Below, piece by piece: positions 24,581 to 32,796 of a stretch of 64,000 bases of DNA. The stretch is from UBA8437 sp963582065 (GTDB lineage Bacteria > Planctomycetota > Planctomycetia > Planctomycetales > Planctomycetaceae): the NCBI GenBank assembly GCA_963582065.1, contig CAUZRQ010000002.1, positions 137,249-201,248 on the forward strand, read 5' to 3'. Position 1 is the stretch's first letter, and each line of letters begins with the position of its first letter. The translations under genes were made by a program, and so were the position numbers. Below the pieces are notes generated by a model. The model searched no databases. It worked only from the letters and a program-made list of their open reading frames with translations, and was not told the DNA's origin.

Positions 24581-26614
24581 TTAGAGGTGCTTGGACCACC
24601 AGGCGAGGATTTCGCCGAGCCGGTGGATTCGCAGGTCCGGTGGACCGCAGCGGCTCATCCCGTGGCTGGTTTCGCGCGGGTACCTGACGAAACGTGTCGG
24701 GACCCCGAGAACTTTCAGCGCCGCGAAGACCTGCTCACCCTGCTCGACGTTGCAGCGGAGGTCGCCCTCGCTGTGGATCACCAGGGTCGGCGTGGTGGCG
24801 TTGCGGATCGACCGGATCGGGCTCTGTTGCCAGATTTCCTGGTTGTCGTCCCATGGGTTCCCCGGCCAGTATTCGCCCGGCACCAGCGGGTAGTCGCTGG
24901 ACCCGGCCATGCTGACGAGGTTGGAGACGCAGCGATCGGTGATCGCCGCGGCGAAGCGGTCGGTGTGAGTGATGGCCCAGTTGGTCATGTACCCGCCGTA
25001 GCTGCCGCCCATGATCCCGATCCGGTGCGGGTCGATTGCCGGATGCTGTTCCATGAAGGACGCGACCGCCTGCACGTCGGTCCAGTCGGCAAGGCCCCAC
25101 TGTCCCTGGATCGCGGTGCAGTGCTCCTCGCCGTATCCCTTGCTGCCTCGAGGATTGCTGAAGACGACGACGTGTCCGGCGGCGGCCAGCACCTGGAACT
25201 CGTGAAAGAACGTCGTGCCGTAGAGGGCGTGTGGGCCGCCGTGGACCTGGAGCACCCCGGGACACCTGCGACGGGATCGGGAAGTCCGCCCGGGCGGTTG
25301 CATCACCCAGGCGTGCACCCGGGTCCCGTCGTCGGAGGTGATCCACTTTTCGGTGGGTTTCGAGAGTTCGAGTTGTTTGAGCAGCGGGCCGTTGAAGTTG
25401 GTGAGTTGCCTCGGGGCGAGGTCCTGCAGCTGTCGGCCTCCGCGGATCTCGGCCACGCCCACCTCCGGCAGCGTTGTCGCGTCACCGGTGCAAACCGCGA
25501 TACGACGTCCGTCGGCCGAGAGATTTCCCATGACGGTCGAGGCGGGGCCGCTGGTCAGCAGCCGCACCCGTCCCCCGGCCAACGGCACCGTGGCGACGAC
25601 GCTGGCCCCGTGCCAGCCGAAACACATCAGCACCTGCTGACCGTCGGCGGTGAAGTCGTAATGGGCTCCGAAGGTCGCTTCGGCGGTGTCGGAGATGACC
25701 GTCGAGGAGAGGCAGAAATCGGTGTGGCCGGTGAGATCCTTCAGGTCGCCGCCGTCGAGTCGGCACGAGAACAGGTGCGAGTTGCGGACTCCCCATGTCT
25801 CGCGTCCCTCTCGGCCGGCGAACAGGGCCCGCTGGCCATCGGGGCTGTAGCGGGCGGCCGACTTCCAGCCGTCGGGCAGGCCGGTGATCCGCCGGACCTT
25901 TCCGGTCTTCGCCTCGATCCGGAACAACTCGTCCTTCCACGGCGTCAGCAGCGGTTCACGGCTGACATTGGTTGCGACGAGCAGTTCGGACGAGTCGGGG
26001 GACCAGTCGAAGGAGAACGACGGGTTGGTGCCCCGTCCGAACAACATCCGGTGCCCGCCGGTCTCGGCGTCGACCAGGTAGAGTCGAAAGCGGGCGCTGC
26101 CGAAGTAGCCGTCTCCGTCGAGCCGGTAGAACAGCTCATCGATTTCCCAGGGCGGCGTGCTGCCCCCGTTCTCCTCCCGTTCGGCCTCGGCCGCTTCGGT
26201 CCGTCCGGCATCGGTCTGGCGAAACGAAACCGCCAGCGTGCGGCCGTCCGGTGACCAGGTCCAGGCCCCGATCGATCCCTCGGGGAAATCCGTCAGGGCC
26301 CGTGCCTCGCCCCCGGTGGCCTCGAGCACGTAGATCTGTGGTCGACGCTTGTTGCGAGCCGATGTGAACGCGATGCGGGACCCGTCGGGTGACCAGCGAC
26401 CGTGACTGTCGTTGTCGCCGGAAGAGAAGGGACGAACGTTTCCGTCGGCTTCGACGATCCAGAGATTCGAGACGAGCTGGTTCTTCTCGCCGACGTGACC
26501 TCTTGTCAGAAGAACGCGGCTGCCGTCGGGCGAAACCTGGGGATCGGCCACCGAGATGAACTGCTGCAGGTCCTCGGGGGTGATCCGTCGACGTCGCGCG
26601 GTCGACTTGGCCAT
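24581..26614 (-). CDS. S9 family prolyl oligopeptidase / acylaminoacyl peptidase
   Basis: 677 residues from the ATG at 26614, supported by GGGAG eight bases upstream. The frame stays open further upstream but enters the divergent promoter region. The N-terminal two thirds is a beta-propeller of repeats such as VSPDGSRVLLTRG and WSPDGRTLAVSF. The C-terminal alpha/beta hydrolase has the nucleophile in GGSYGGYM (Ser538), Asp in HSEGDLRCN and His in TSHGMS. Such enzymes cleave short peptides or N-acylated residues. There is no signal peptide, so it acts in the cytoplasm. Transcribed divergently from the glycerophosphodiesterase gene. Confidence 0.9.
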   Translation of the reverse strand: MAKSTARRRRITPEDLQQFISVADPQVSPDGSRVLLTRGHVGEKNQLVSNLWIVEADGNVRPFSSGDNDSHGRWSPDGSRIAFTSARNKRRPQIYVLEATGGEARALTDFPEGSIGAWTWSPDGRTLAVSFRQTDAGRTEAAEAEREENGGSTPPWEIDELFYRLDGDGYFGSARFRLYLVDAETGGHRMLFGRGTNPSFSFDWSPDSSELLVATNVSREPLLTPWKDELFRIEAKTGKVRRITGLPDGWKSAARYSPDGQRALFAGREGRETWGVRNSHLFSCRLDGGDLKDLTGHTDFCLSSTVISDTAEATFGAHYDFTADGQQVLMCFGWHGASVVATVPLAGGRVRLLTSGPASTVMGNLSADGRRIAVCTGDATTLPEVGVAEIRGGRQLQDLAPRQLTNFNGPLLKQLELSKPTEKWITSDDGTRVHAWVMQPPGRTSRSRRRCPGVLQVHGGPHALYGTTFFHEFQVLAAAGHVVVFSNPRGSKGYGEEHCTAIQGQWGLADWTDVQAVASFMEQHPAIDPHRIGIMGGSYGGYMTNWAITHTDRFAAAITDRCVSNLVSMAGSSDYPLVPGEYWPGNPWDDNQEIWQQSPIRSIRNATTPTLVIHSEGDLRCNVEQGEQVFAALKVLGVPTRFVRYPRETSHGMSRCGPPDLRIHRLGEILAWWSKHL

Positions 26615-26651
26615 GGCTGAGCTCCCGGGTGGTGTGGTCGTTTTGGCGGCG

Positions 26652-26680
26652 ATCATATCGTGTGGCCGAGCGGCTGTCGA
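26652..26680 (-). promoter_or_regulatory. Probable promoter of the S9 peptidase
   Basis: On the minus strand TCGACA (26680-26675) and TATGAT (26657-26652) are separated by 17 bp. Each is one base from consensus. The start codon is 37 nt downstream. Confidence 0.6.
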
Positions 26681-26702
26681 AAGCGGACACGTGGGCCGAG
26701 GC

Positions 26703-26731
26703 GTGGACGACCGGGACCGACGCGGTACAAT
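26703..26731 (+). promoter_or_regulatory. Possible promoter of the glycerophosphodiesterase-mfd unit
   Basis: TACAAT (26726-26731) is one base from a -10 box and lies 31 nt before the ATG. The matching -35 (GTGGAC at 26703, 17 bp spacer) is poor. Confidence 0.35.
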
Positions 26732-26762
26732 CGGCGGCAAAGCGATCCGGGAGAATGACACG

Positions 26763-27680
26763 ATGATGAACAAACCGATGATCGTCGCGGTGGGGATCGG
26801 GATGGCCGTGGGTTGGGGGGCCGGTGCGGAGCGGGTCGTCGTGGCGGAGCGACCTGCCGATTCGCTGGCCAAGCGGGCCCGCGCTGTCCGGCAGGTGATC
26901 GCGCACCGCGGCTCGAGTTCCGATCGGCCCGAGTGCACCCTGGTCTCGTTGCGGCGGGCGATCGAGGTGGGGGCGACGGCCAGCGAGGTCGACGTGCGGT
27001 GGACCAAGGACCGCCAACTGGTGATTCTCCACGATGCGACGCTCGACCGGACCACCAACGGCACGGGCAAGATCGGGGCGACGACACTGGCCGAGGTGCG
27101 GCGGCTGGATGCGGGGAGCTGGTTCGATGCGAAGTACCGTGCCGAGAAGGTGCCGACGTTGCGCGAGGTGTTGGAGACCGGCTGCGGGCGGATCGACGTG
27201 CTGCTGGACCTGAAGGAGCAGGGGGCGGACTACGACCGGCAGGTGGTCGGGGAGGTCAGGCGTTTCGGGGACCCGAAGAAGACGATCATCGGTGTCCGCA
27301 GCGTCGCGCAGGCCCGCAGGTTCCGCAAGCTGTTGCCCCGGTCCCGGCAGCTGGGGTTGATACCCGATCCGGAGTCGATCGAGGCCTTCGTGCGGGCGGG
27401 AGTCGAGACGATCCGGCTGTGGCCGCGTTGGGTCAAGGCCGAGCCGAAACTCGTCGAGCGTGTCCACCGGCTGAAGGCCGGACTGCATGTCAACGGCAGC
27501 AACGGGGCGCGGGCGGAGGTGGAGGCGGCGCTCGCCCATCGACCGACATCGCTGTCGAGCGACGATCCCGGTCGACTGGTCAAGACACTCAAGGCGATCT
27601 CGCAGAACAAGAAGCCGACGTCGACTCGGTCCGGAGTTTCCTCACGCGACGTTTTCGGAACCCGACTTGGAAGAGGATGA
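26763..27680 (+). CDS. Glycerophosphodiester phosphodiesterase, exported
   Basis: 305 residues. The N-terminal hydrophobic segment (MNKPMIVAVGIGMAVGWGAG) looks like a signal peptide or anchor. The GDPD TIM barrel has HRG (48-50), the metal-binding pair in SEVDVRW (Glu75, Asp77) and His90 in ILHDATLDRTTNG. Only about 305 residues are present, which is enough for the full barrel. The enzyme releases glycerol-3-phosphate and an alcohol from phospholipid head groups. Its last four bases overlap the mfd start (ATGA), an unusual partner for a DNA-repair gene. An ATG two codons into an ATGATG start is ambiguous by one codon. Confidence 0.88.
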   Translation: MMNKPMIVAVGIGMAVGWGAGAERVVVAERPADSLAKRARAVRQVIAHRGSSSDRPECTLVSLRRAIEVGATASEVDVRWTKDRQLVILHDATLDRTTNGTGKIGATTLAEVRRLDAGSWFDAKYRAEKVPTLREVLETGCGRIDVLLDLKEQGADYDRQVVGEVRRFGDPKKTIIGVRSVAQARRFRKLLPRSRQLGLIPDPESIEAFVRAGVETIRLWPRWVKAEPKLVERVHRLKAGLHVNGSNGARAEVEAALAHRPTSLSSDDPGRLVKTLKAISQNKKPTSTRSGVSSRDVFGTRLGRG

Positions 27681-30600
27681 CCTCCGAGAACGGTCAGCAG
27701 GCCCCGGCCGCCCCTCCGGCCGACCTGCGGCAACTGGTTGTTGATCTGGAGGGAGACGAGCGGTTCGTCGAGGTGGTGCGGGCGTTGTCCCGCGGAGAGA
27801 GTGCCACGGTCGACGGAGCGTGGGGCTCGGCGTGCGCGCTGGCGTTGGCCGGCATCTCCCGGCAACGGCCCTCGGCGCTGGTCGTCGTCGTGCCGCGGGT
27901 GGGCGACGTCGAGGCATTGGCGGCCGACATGGGGGCCTTTGCACACGCTCCACCGCTGGTGTTTCCCGCCTGGGAGACGCTGCCCGATGAACATGACACG
28001 TCCGATCCGGTCTTCACCGCTCGGCTGAGAGTGCTCTCGGCGCTGGAACGCGCCGCCAACCCGCCGGTGCTGGTCACCAGCATCGCCGCGCTGATGCAGC
28101 CGGTGCCCAGCCGTGCCCAGCGGGAAGCGTCGACGCGACGGTTCGTCACCGGTGAGGAGACCGACCCGGAAAAGTTGCTCGAGTGGCTGGTGGCCCGGGG
28201 ACTGGAACCGACCACCGCTGTGGCCTTGCCAGGCGAATTCAGCCGGCACGGCGGCATCATCGACATCTTTGCACCCGACGCCGTCGAGCCGGTGCGTCTG
28301 GAGTTCTTCGGTGACGAGATCGACTCGATCCGGACCTTCGATGCCGAGTCGCAGCGGCAACTGGCGGTCTGCGAAGAGATCGAACTGTGCCTTGTCGAGC
28401 CGACCAGGGACGGAACGACCACCGAGGCGGAGTTGTTGACCGAGTCGCTGCCGGAGGGGACCTGGGTGGGGCTGGTCGAGTTGGCCGACCTGAAGCGTGA
28501 GGGGGAGGAGGTTCGGGAGCGGCTGGAGCGGCGCGAGGGGCTGGTGACCGTCGAGGAGGTGCTCAGGGGGCTGATCGAATTCCCCAGCGTGGTGGTCGAG
28601 GCGTTGTCGGCGGCGAGCATGGAGACGACCTGTCATTTGGCCGTTGAGTCGATCGAACGGTTCGGTGGGCCGCGGACCCGGGTGCTCGAGGAACTGCAGG
28701 AGACCCTGGGGCCCGACGAGCGGGTGCTGGTGGCGTGTCACAACGAGGCCGAACGGCAGCGGCTGGCCGAGATGCTTGAGGAATTGTCCGAGTCGGAGAC
28801 CGAGGGGGCGGGGCGGCTGGGCGAGCAGGTGACGCTGTGCCTGGGGCGGCTGGGGCGGGGGTTCCGGCTGGTGCGTCAGCAGTTGATCGTGCTGGGCGAC
28901 AACGAGTTGTTCAACCGGACCGAGACCCGGCCGCAGGCCCGCAGGACACGACGCGACGCCCGTGCCATCGACAGCTTCCTCGATCTCGAACCCGGCAACC
29001 TGATTGTTCACCTGGCCCATGGCATCGGCCGCTACCGTGGCCTGAAGCTGCTCGACCGGCAGGGACGGTCCGAGGAACACCTGTCGCTGGAATTCCGCGA
29101 CCGCGTGCAGTTGTACGTCCCCGTGTCGCTGATCCACCTGGTGCAGAAGTACGTCGGCCCGTCGAAGACCACTCCGGAACTCTCCAAGATCGGCGGATCG
29201 ACGTGGGAGAAGAAGAAGAAGCGGGTGGCCGAGGCGGTCAACGACCTGGCCACCGACATGCTGCGGATGCAGGCGGCCCGCGCGGCGCAGCCCGGACTGT
29301 CTCATCCGGAGGGAAGCCACTGGCAGAGCGAGTTCGCCCAGGCCTTCCCCTACTCGGAGACCGCCGACCAGACCGAGGCGATCGATTCGGTTGGAGCCGA
29401 CATGCTGAGATCACGGCCGATGGACCGGCTGCTGTGCGGTGACGTCGGATACGGCAAGACCGAGGTGGCGATGCGGGCGGCGTTCCAGGCGATCGACGGC
29501 GGCCGGCAGGTCGCCGTGCTGGTGCCGACAACGATACTGGCCGAGCAGCATTTCCGGACGTTTTCCGAGCGGATGGCCGAGTTCCCGGTGACCATCGAGT
29601 CGTTGTCGCGATTCAAGACCCGCAAGCAGCAGCTCGTGACGCTCGAACGCGTGGCCCAGGGGAGTGTCGACGTGGTCATCGGCACCCACCGGCTGGTGCA
29701 GAAGGATGTCGAGTTTGCCGACCTGGGGCTGCTGGTGATCGACGAGGAACAACGCTTCGGGGTCCAGGCCAAGGAACTGCTCAAGACGATGCGGCTGGAG
29801 GTGGACGTGCTGACGATGACCGCCACGCCGATACCCCGCACCCTGCACATGTCGCTGCTGGGCATCCGCGATATCTCGAACCTGCAGACCGCCCCGCGGG
29901 ACCGCATGGCGATCGTGACCCGCATCGCCCGCGACGACGACGAGCTGATCCGGCAGGCGATCGTCCGCGAACTCAATCGCAACGGCCAAGTCTTCTTTGT
30001 CCACAACCGGGTTCAGGACATCCACCTGGTCGCCGAACGTGTCGAGTCGATTGTGCCCGAGGCGAGGATCGGCGTGGTGCACGGTCAGATGAAGGAGTCG
30101 GAACTGGAACGCGACATGCTCGATTTCGTCGCCGGCCGGATCGACGTGCTGGTGGCGACGACGATCATCGAGAGTGGACTCGACATCCCCAACGCGAACA
30201 CGATTTTCATCCACGACGCCGACCGATACGGGTTGGCCGATCTGCACCAGCTGAGGGGCCGTGTCGGTCGACAGGCCCGGCGGGCTTACTGCTACCTGCT
30301 GTTGCCGAAAACCCGGCCGCTCTCACAGGTGGCCGCACGGAGACTGAAGGCGGTCGAGGAGTACAGCGAACTGGGGGCGGGGTTCAAGATCGCGATGCGG
30401 GACCTCGAGATCCGTGGCGCGGGCAACATCCTGGGAACCCAGCAAAGCGGCCACATCGCCACGGTTGGTTATGAACTGTACTGCCGGTTGCTGGAGAACT
30501 CGGTCCGCCGTCTCAAGAGTCTGCCGCCGCGGGAGGACCGGCACGTGTCGATCGATCTGCCGTTGGCGGCGTTCCTGCCCGATGGGTACGTGCCGGGGGG

Positions 30601-30979
30601 GCGGCACAAGGTCGATGTCTACCGCCGGATCGCCGCCGCCGCCGACCACGACACGTTGCGGGAGGTCGAAGACGAACTGCGTGACCGGTTCGGACCGCTG
30701 CCCGAGGAGGCCCGGAGGTTGCTCGACTTGAAGCGCGTCTCGTTGTGGGCGAGCGGGTGGGGGATCGAGGGGATCCGCACCGAGCCACGGCGGGACGGGC
30801 AAGGGCCGTTCGTGGTTTTCGATTGCATCGAGGCCGAGAGGCTCCGGCCGCTGGCGGAAAACGGCCCGCGGACGTTGCGGATCGTCGACCCGCGACAGGC
30901 CTGCGTGTTGATCGGGTCCGAGGAGACTGATGGCGAGGTGTTGCTCGGGGTGGTCAAAGAGGTGTTGCAGCCCGCCTAG
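27677..30979 (+). CDS. mfd: Transcription-repair coupling factor Mfd
   Basis: 1100 residues, normal for Mfd. The start ATG overlaps the preceding stop. The frame is open upstream only because it shadows the phosphodiesterase gene. The N-terminal UvrB-homology modules (about 20-330) include PGEFSRHGGIIDIF. The RNA polymerase-interacting domain (about 436-500) has PGNLIVHLAHGIGRY. The RecG-like SF2 translocase has Walker A GDVGYGKT (588-595) and DEEQ (689-692), plus a late QxxGRxGR-type motif (HQLRGRVGRQ). The C-terminal TRCF domain closes the protein. Mfd displaces stalled polymerase and recruits UvrA. Confidence 0.97.
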   Translation: MTSENGQQAPAAPPADLRQLVVDLEGDERFVEVVRALSRGESATVDGAWGSACALALAGISRQRPSALVVVVPRVGDVEALAADMGAFAHAPPLVFPAWETLPDEHDTSDPVFTARLRVLSALERAANPPVLVTSIAALMQPVPSRAQREASTRRFVTGEETDPEKLLEWLVARGLEPTTAVALPGEFSRHGGIIDIFAPDAVEPVRLEFFGDEIDSIRTFDAESQRQLAVCEEIELCLVEPTRDGTTTEAELLTESLPEGTWVGLVELADLKREGEEVRERLERREGLVTVEEVLRGLIEFPSVVVEALSAASMETTCHLAVESIERFGGPRTRVLEELQETLGPDERVLVACHNEAERQRLAEMLEELSESETEGAGRLGEQVTLCLGRLGRGFRLVRQQLIVLGDNELFNRTETRPQARRTRRDARAIDSFLDLEPGNLIVHLAHGIGRYRGLKLLDRQGRSEEHLSLEFRDRVQLYVPVSLIHLVQKYVGPSKTTPELSKIGGSTWEKKKKRVAEAVNDLATDMLRMQAARAAQPGLSHPEGSHWQSEFAQAFPYSETADQTEAIDSVGADMLRSRPMDRLLCGDVGYGKTEVAMRAAFQAIDGGRQVAVLVPTTILAEQHFRTFSERMAEFPVTIESLSRFKTRKQQLVTLERVAQGSVDVVIGTHRLVQKDVEFADLGLLVIDEEQRFGVQAKELLKTMRLEVDVLTMTATPIPRTLHMSLLGIRDISNLQTAPRDRMAIVTRIARDDDELIRQAIVRELNRNGQVFFVHNRVQDIHLVAERVESIVPEARIGVVHGQMKESELERDMLDFVAGRIDVLVATTIIESGLDIPNANTIFIHDADRYGLADLHQLRGRVGRQARRAYCYLLLPKTRPLSQVAARRLKAVEEYSELGAGFKIAMRDLEIRGAGNILGTQQSGHIATVGYELYCRLLENSVRRLKSLPPREDRHVSIDLPLAAFLPDGYVPGGRHKVDVYRRIAAAADHDTLREVEDELRDRFGPLPEEARRLLDLKRVSLWASGWGIEGIRTEPRRDGQGPFVVFDCIEAERLRPLAENGPRTLRIVDPRQACVLIGSEETDGEVLLGVVKEVLQPA

Positions 30980-31078
30980 GCCGTTCCTATACTCCCGCCC
31001 CTCTCGGACCCCCCCCACCCCTCATTTCCTCGCCACGGACCCACTCCAAACGGGTCCTGGCCGGATGGAACCGGCCCG

Positions 31079-32398
31079 ATGATGAGACACCCAGTCCTGT
31101 CACAGCGGCCCCGTGGTTCGGTGACGTTCCCGTTGTCGGGCCTCGTATTGAGTGCGTTGCTGGTGTTGTCCGGTTGCCGTGGATTGCCGTGGGACCGGAC
31201 GGCCGGTGAGGTCCGGGAGGTTCCGCGAGACGGGCCGGTGTTGACGACGGAGCTCGGTGCCGTCGATGACGAAACATCGGTCCAGGCCACGTCCCTGCAA
31301 ATGGCTCTGCCGTCCGGCGAGTCGGACTGGCTGAGCGGGACTCGCGTGGTGGCGATCGTCAACGGTGAGCCTGTCTTTGCCAGCGAGGTCCTGCATCGGC
31401 AGGCGGCTGCACTGGCGGCCGCTCGCCAGCAACTCACCCCACCCCAATACCGGGCACTGCAGGGGGACCTGATCCGCAAGCAACTCAAGGGGTACATCGA
31501 CCGCCGCATGATGTCACAGACGATGCGCAACGGCCTGGAACAGGATCGCCAGGAGTTTCTCGACAAGCAGCTCGACAGGGTCTTCGTGGAACAGGAACTG
31601 CCTCAACTGCTCAAGGGGCGGCGGGTCCAGTCGGTCGTGGCGCTGAAGCGGAAGCTGGTCGAAGAGGGCACGACGCTGGAGGTGCTCAAGGAGGACTTCC
31701 AGCAACAGCAATTGGCGATGGAGTACCTGCGGCAGTCGGCGCAACCGCGAGACAGTTTTTCACCATCGGAGATGATGGCCTGGTACCGGTCCCACCTGGC
31801 GGAGTTCCAGACAACGCCCCGGGTCCGCTGGCGACAGATCCTGGTGTCCAACGCGAATTACCTCGATCGGGATTCCGCTTTGAGGGTGATCGAGGTGGCC
31901 AGGTCGAAGCTGGTCGGTGGCGAGGCATTCGCGGCGGTGGCCCGGGAACTCTCGGATGGCCCCGTGGCCGCTGAAGGCGGTCTCTGGGATTGGACCGACA
32001 AGGGGAGTTTCAAGGACGAGCGGATCGCGGACGCTCTGTTCCGACTGCCGGTGGGGACCCCCAGCCGGATCTTCGAGGGGAAGGGGTTCTTCCAACTGGT
32101 GGTCACCGTCGAACGCGAGGACGGGGGTGCGGCCAAGTTCGAGACCGTCCAGGCTCAGATCGAGAAGCGGCTGGGCGAGGAGAACCGGGTCCAGGAAATG
32201 GAACGAGTTGTCGGGGCTCTCCAGGTCACTGCACAAATCAGCACCGTCTTCGACAAACCCGGGAAGCCGTTCTTTCGAACCGGCCGCCAGGTCCCCCCCG
32301 GTTTACCGGGTCCCGATTCACAAGGCTCAAGCAGTCCGGACCTTTCTAATCCGGCAGCCAAGGGCGTTTCTCCGATCCCCGGGCAGGAGAATAGATGA
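31079..32398 (+). CDS. SurA/PpiC-type peptidyl-prolyl isomerase lipoprotein
   Basis: 439 residues. The signal sequence ends in a lipobox, LVLSGC (Cys33). A SurA-like N-domain begins at VVAIVNGEPVFASEVL and continues with long helices (about 95-235). A single parvulin domain (about 246-350) contains RVRWRQILVS, ARELSDGPVAAEGGLWDW and GFFQLVVTVE. The C-terminus is Pro/Gly/Ser-rich. It probably assists folding of outer-membrane or secreted proteins. It sits directly before a giant secretin gene, a plausible client, but a terminator-like hairpin follows its stop codon. Confidence 0.85.
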   Translation: MMRHPVLSQRPRGSVTFPLSGLVLSALLVLSGCRGLPWDRTAGEVREVPRDGPVLTTELGAVDDETSVQATSLQMALPSGESDWLSGTRVVAIVNGEPVFASEVLHRQAAALAAARQQLTPPQYRALQGDLIRKQLKGYIDRRMMSQTMRNGLEQDRQEFLDKQLDRVFVEQELPQLLKGRRVQSVVALKRKLVEEGTTLEVLKEDFQQQQLAMEYLRQSAQPRDSFSPSEMMAWYRSHLAEFQTTPRVRWRQILVSNANYLDRDSALRVIEVARSKLVGGEAFAAVARELSDGPVAAEGGLWDWTDKGSFKDERIADALFRLPVGTPSRIFEGKGFFQLVVTVEREDGGAAKFETVQAQIEKRLGEENRVQEMERVVGALQVTAQISTVFDKPGKPFFRTGRQVPPGLPGPDSQGSSSPDLSNPAAKGVSPIPGQENR

Positions 32399-32409
32399 AA
32401 ACCGTCTCG

Positions 32410-32428
32410 AACGGGGTTGACCCGTTTT
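32410..32428 (+). terminator. Rho-independent terminator-like hairpin after the parvulin gene
   Basis: AACGGG (32410-32415) pairs with CCCGTT (32421-32426) across a 5-nt loop and runs into TTTT, 12 bases after the stop codon. Confidence 0.55.
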
Positions 32429-32430
32429 AT

Positions 32431-32796
32431 GGCGATGGACTATCAACCCGCCCGCCTCAAACCGGCTGCCGTCCGAAACGGTCAACAACACGAGTGTTTC
32501 GTCCACCTGCAGCCCGTGGTTCTCACATCTCAACTCACTCCGAGTCGTCCTTTTCACTTCTCACGACGACTCGACACTCTCTTCGACTCTCTCTTCGACT
32601 CTCCACACTCACACCAACAATTGAATCTGATCTGACTCGTCACGAGCTGTCGTCCAGGTGATCGACCTGGAACAGTCGGGTGCGATTTTCGGCCCGTCCT
32701 GTTTCCGGAAGAGAGCCAGGCCATGTCGGATCCCGGAAGGACCCGGGGTCGGTGGCAACGGCGACCGCCGCGACAGGTCTCGCGGAGGAACTCCCG
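32431..32796 (+). other. Leader region upstream of the secretin gene
   Basis: About 365 bases without a supported gene. The stretch 32490-32620 is strongly pyrimidine-rich on the plus strand and includes a 12-bp direct repeat (ctcttcgact plus ct, twice, 32577-32604). No clear -10/-35 pair is seen. An open frame from 32680 that joins the secretin lacks a ribosome site and looks like untranslated leader. GGAGGA at 32784-32789 marks the actual start. Confidence 0.4.

Noticed and set aside
26813..27676. An 864-base in-frame extension upstream of mfd.
   Set aside because: It is the out-of-frame shadow of the glycerophosphodiesterase gene. Mfd homology starts after 27677, and the ATGA overlap gives a normal-length protein.
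32680..32796. N-terminal extension of the secretin from the ATG at 32680.
   Set aside because: It lacks a ribosome site and encodes a non-signal-like leader. The GTG at 32797 has GGAGGA and starts directly on the signal peptide.
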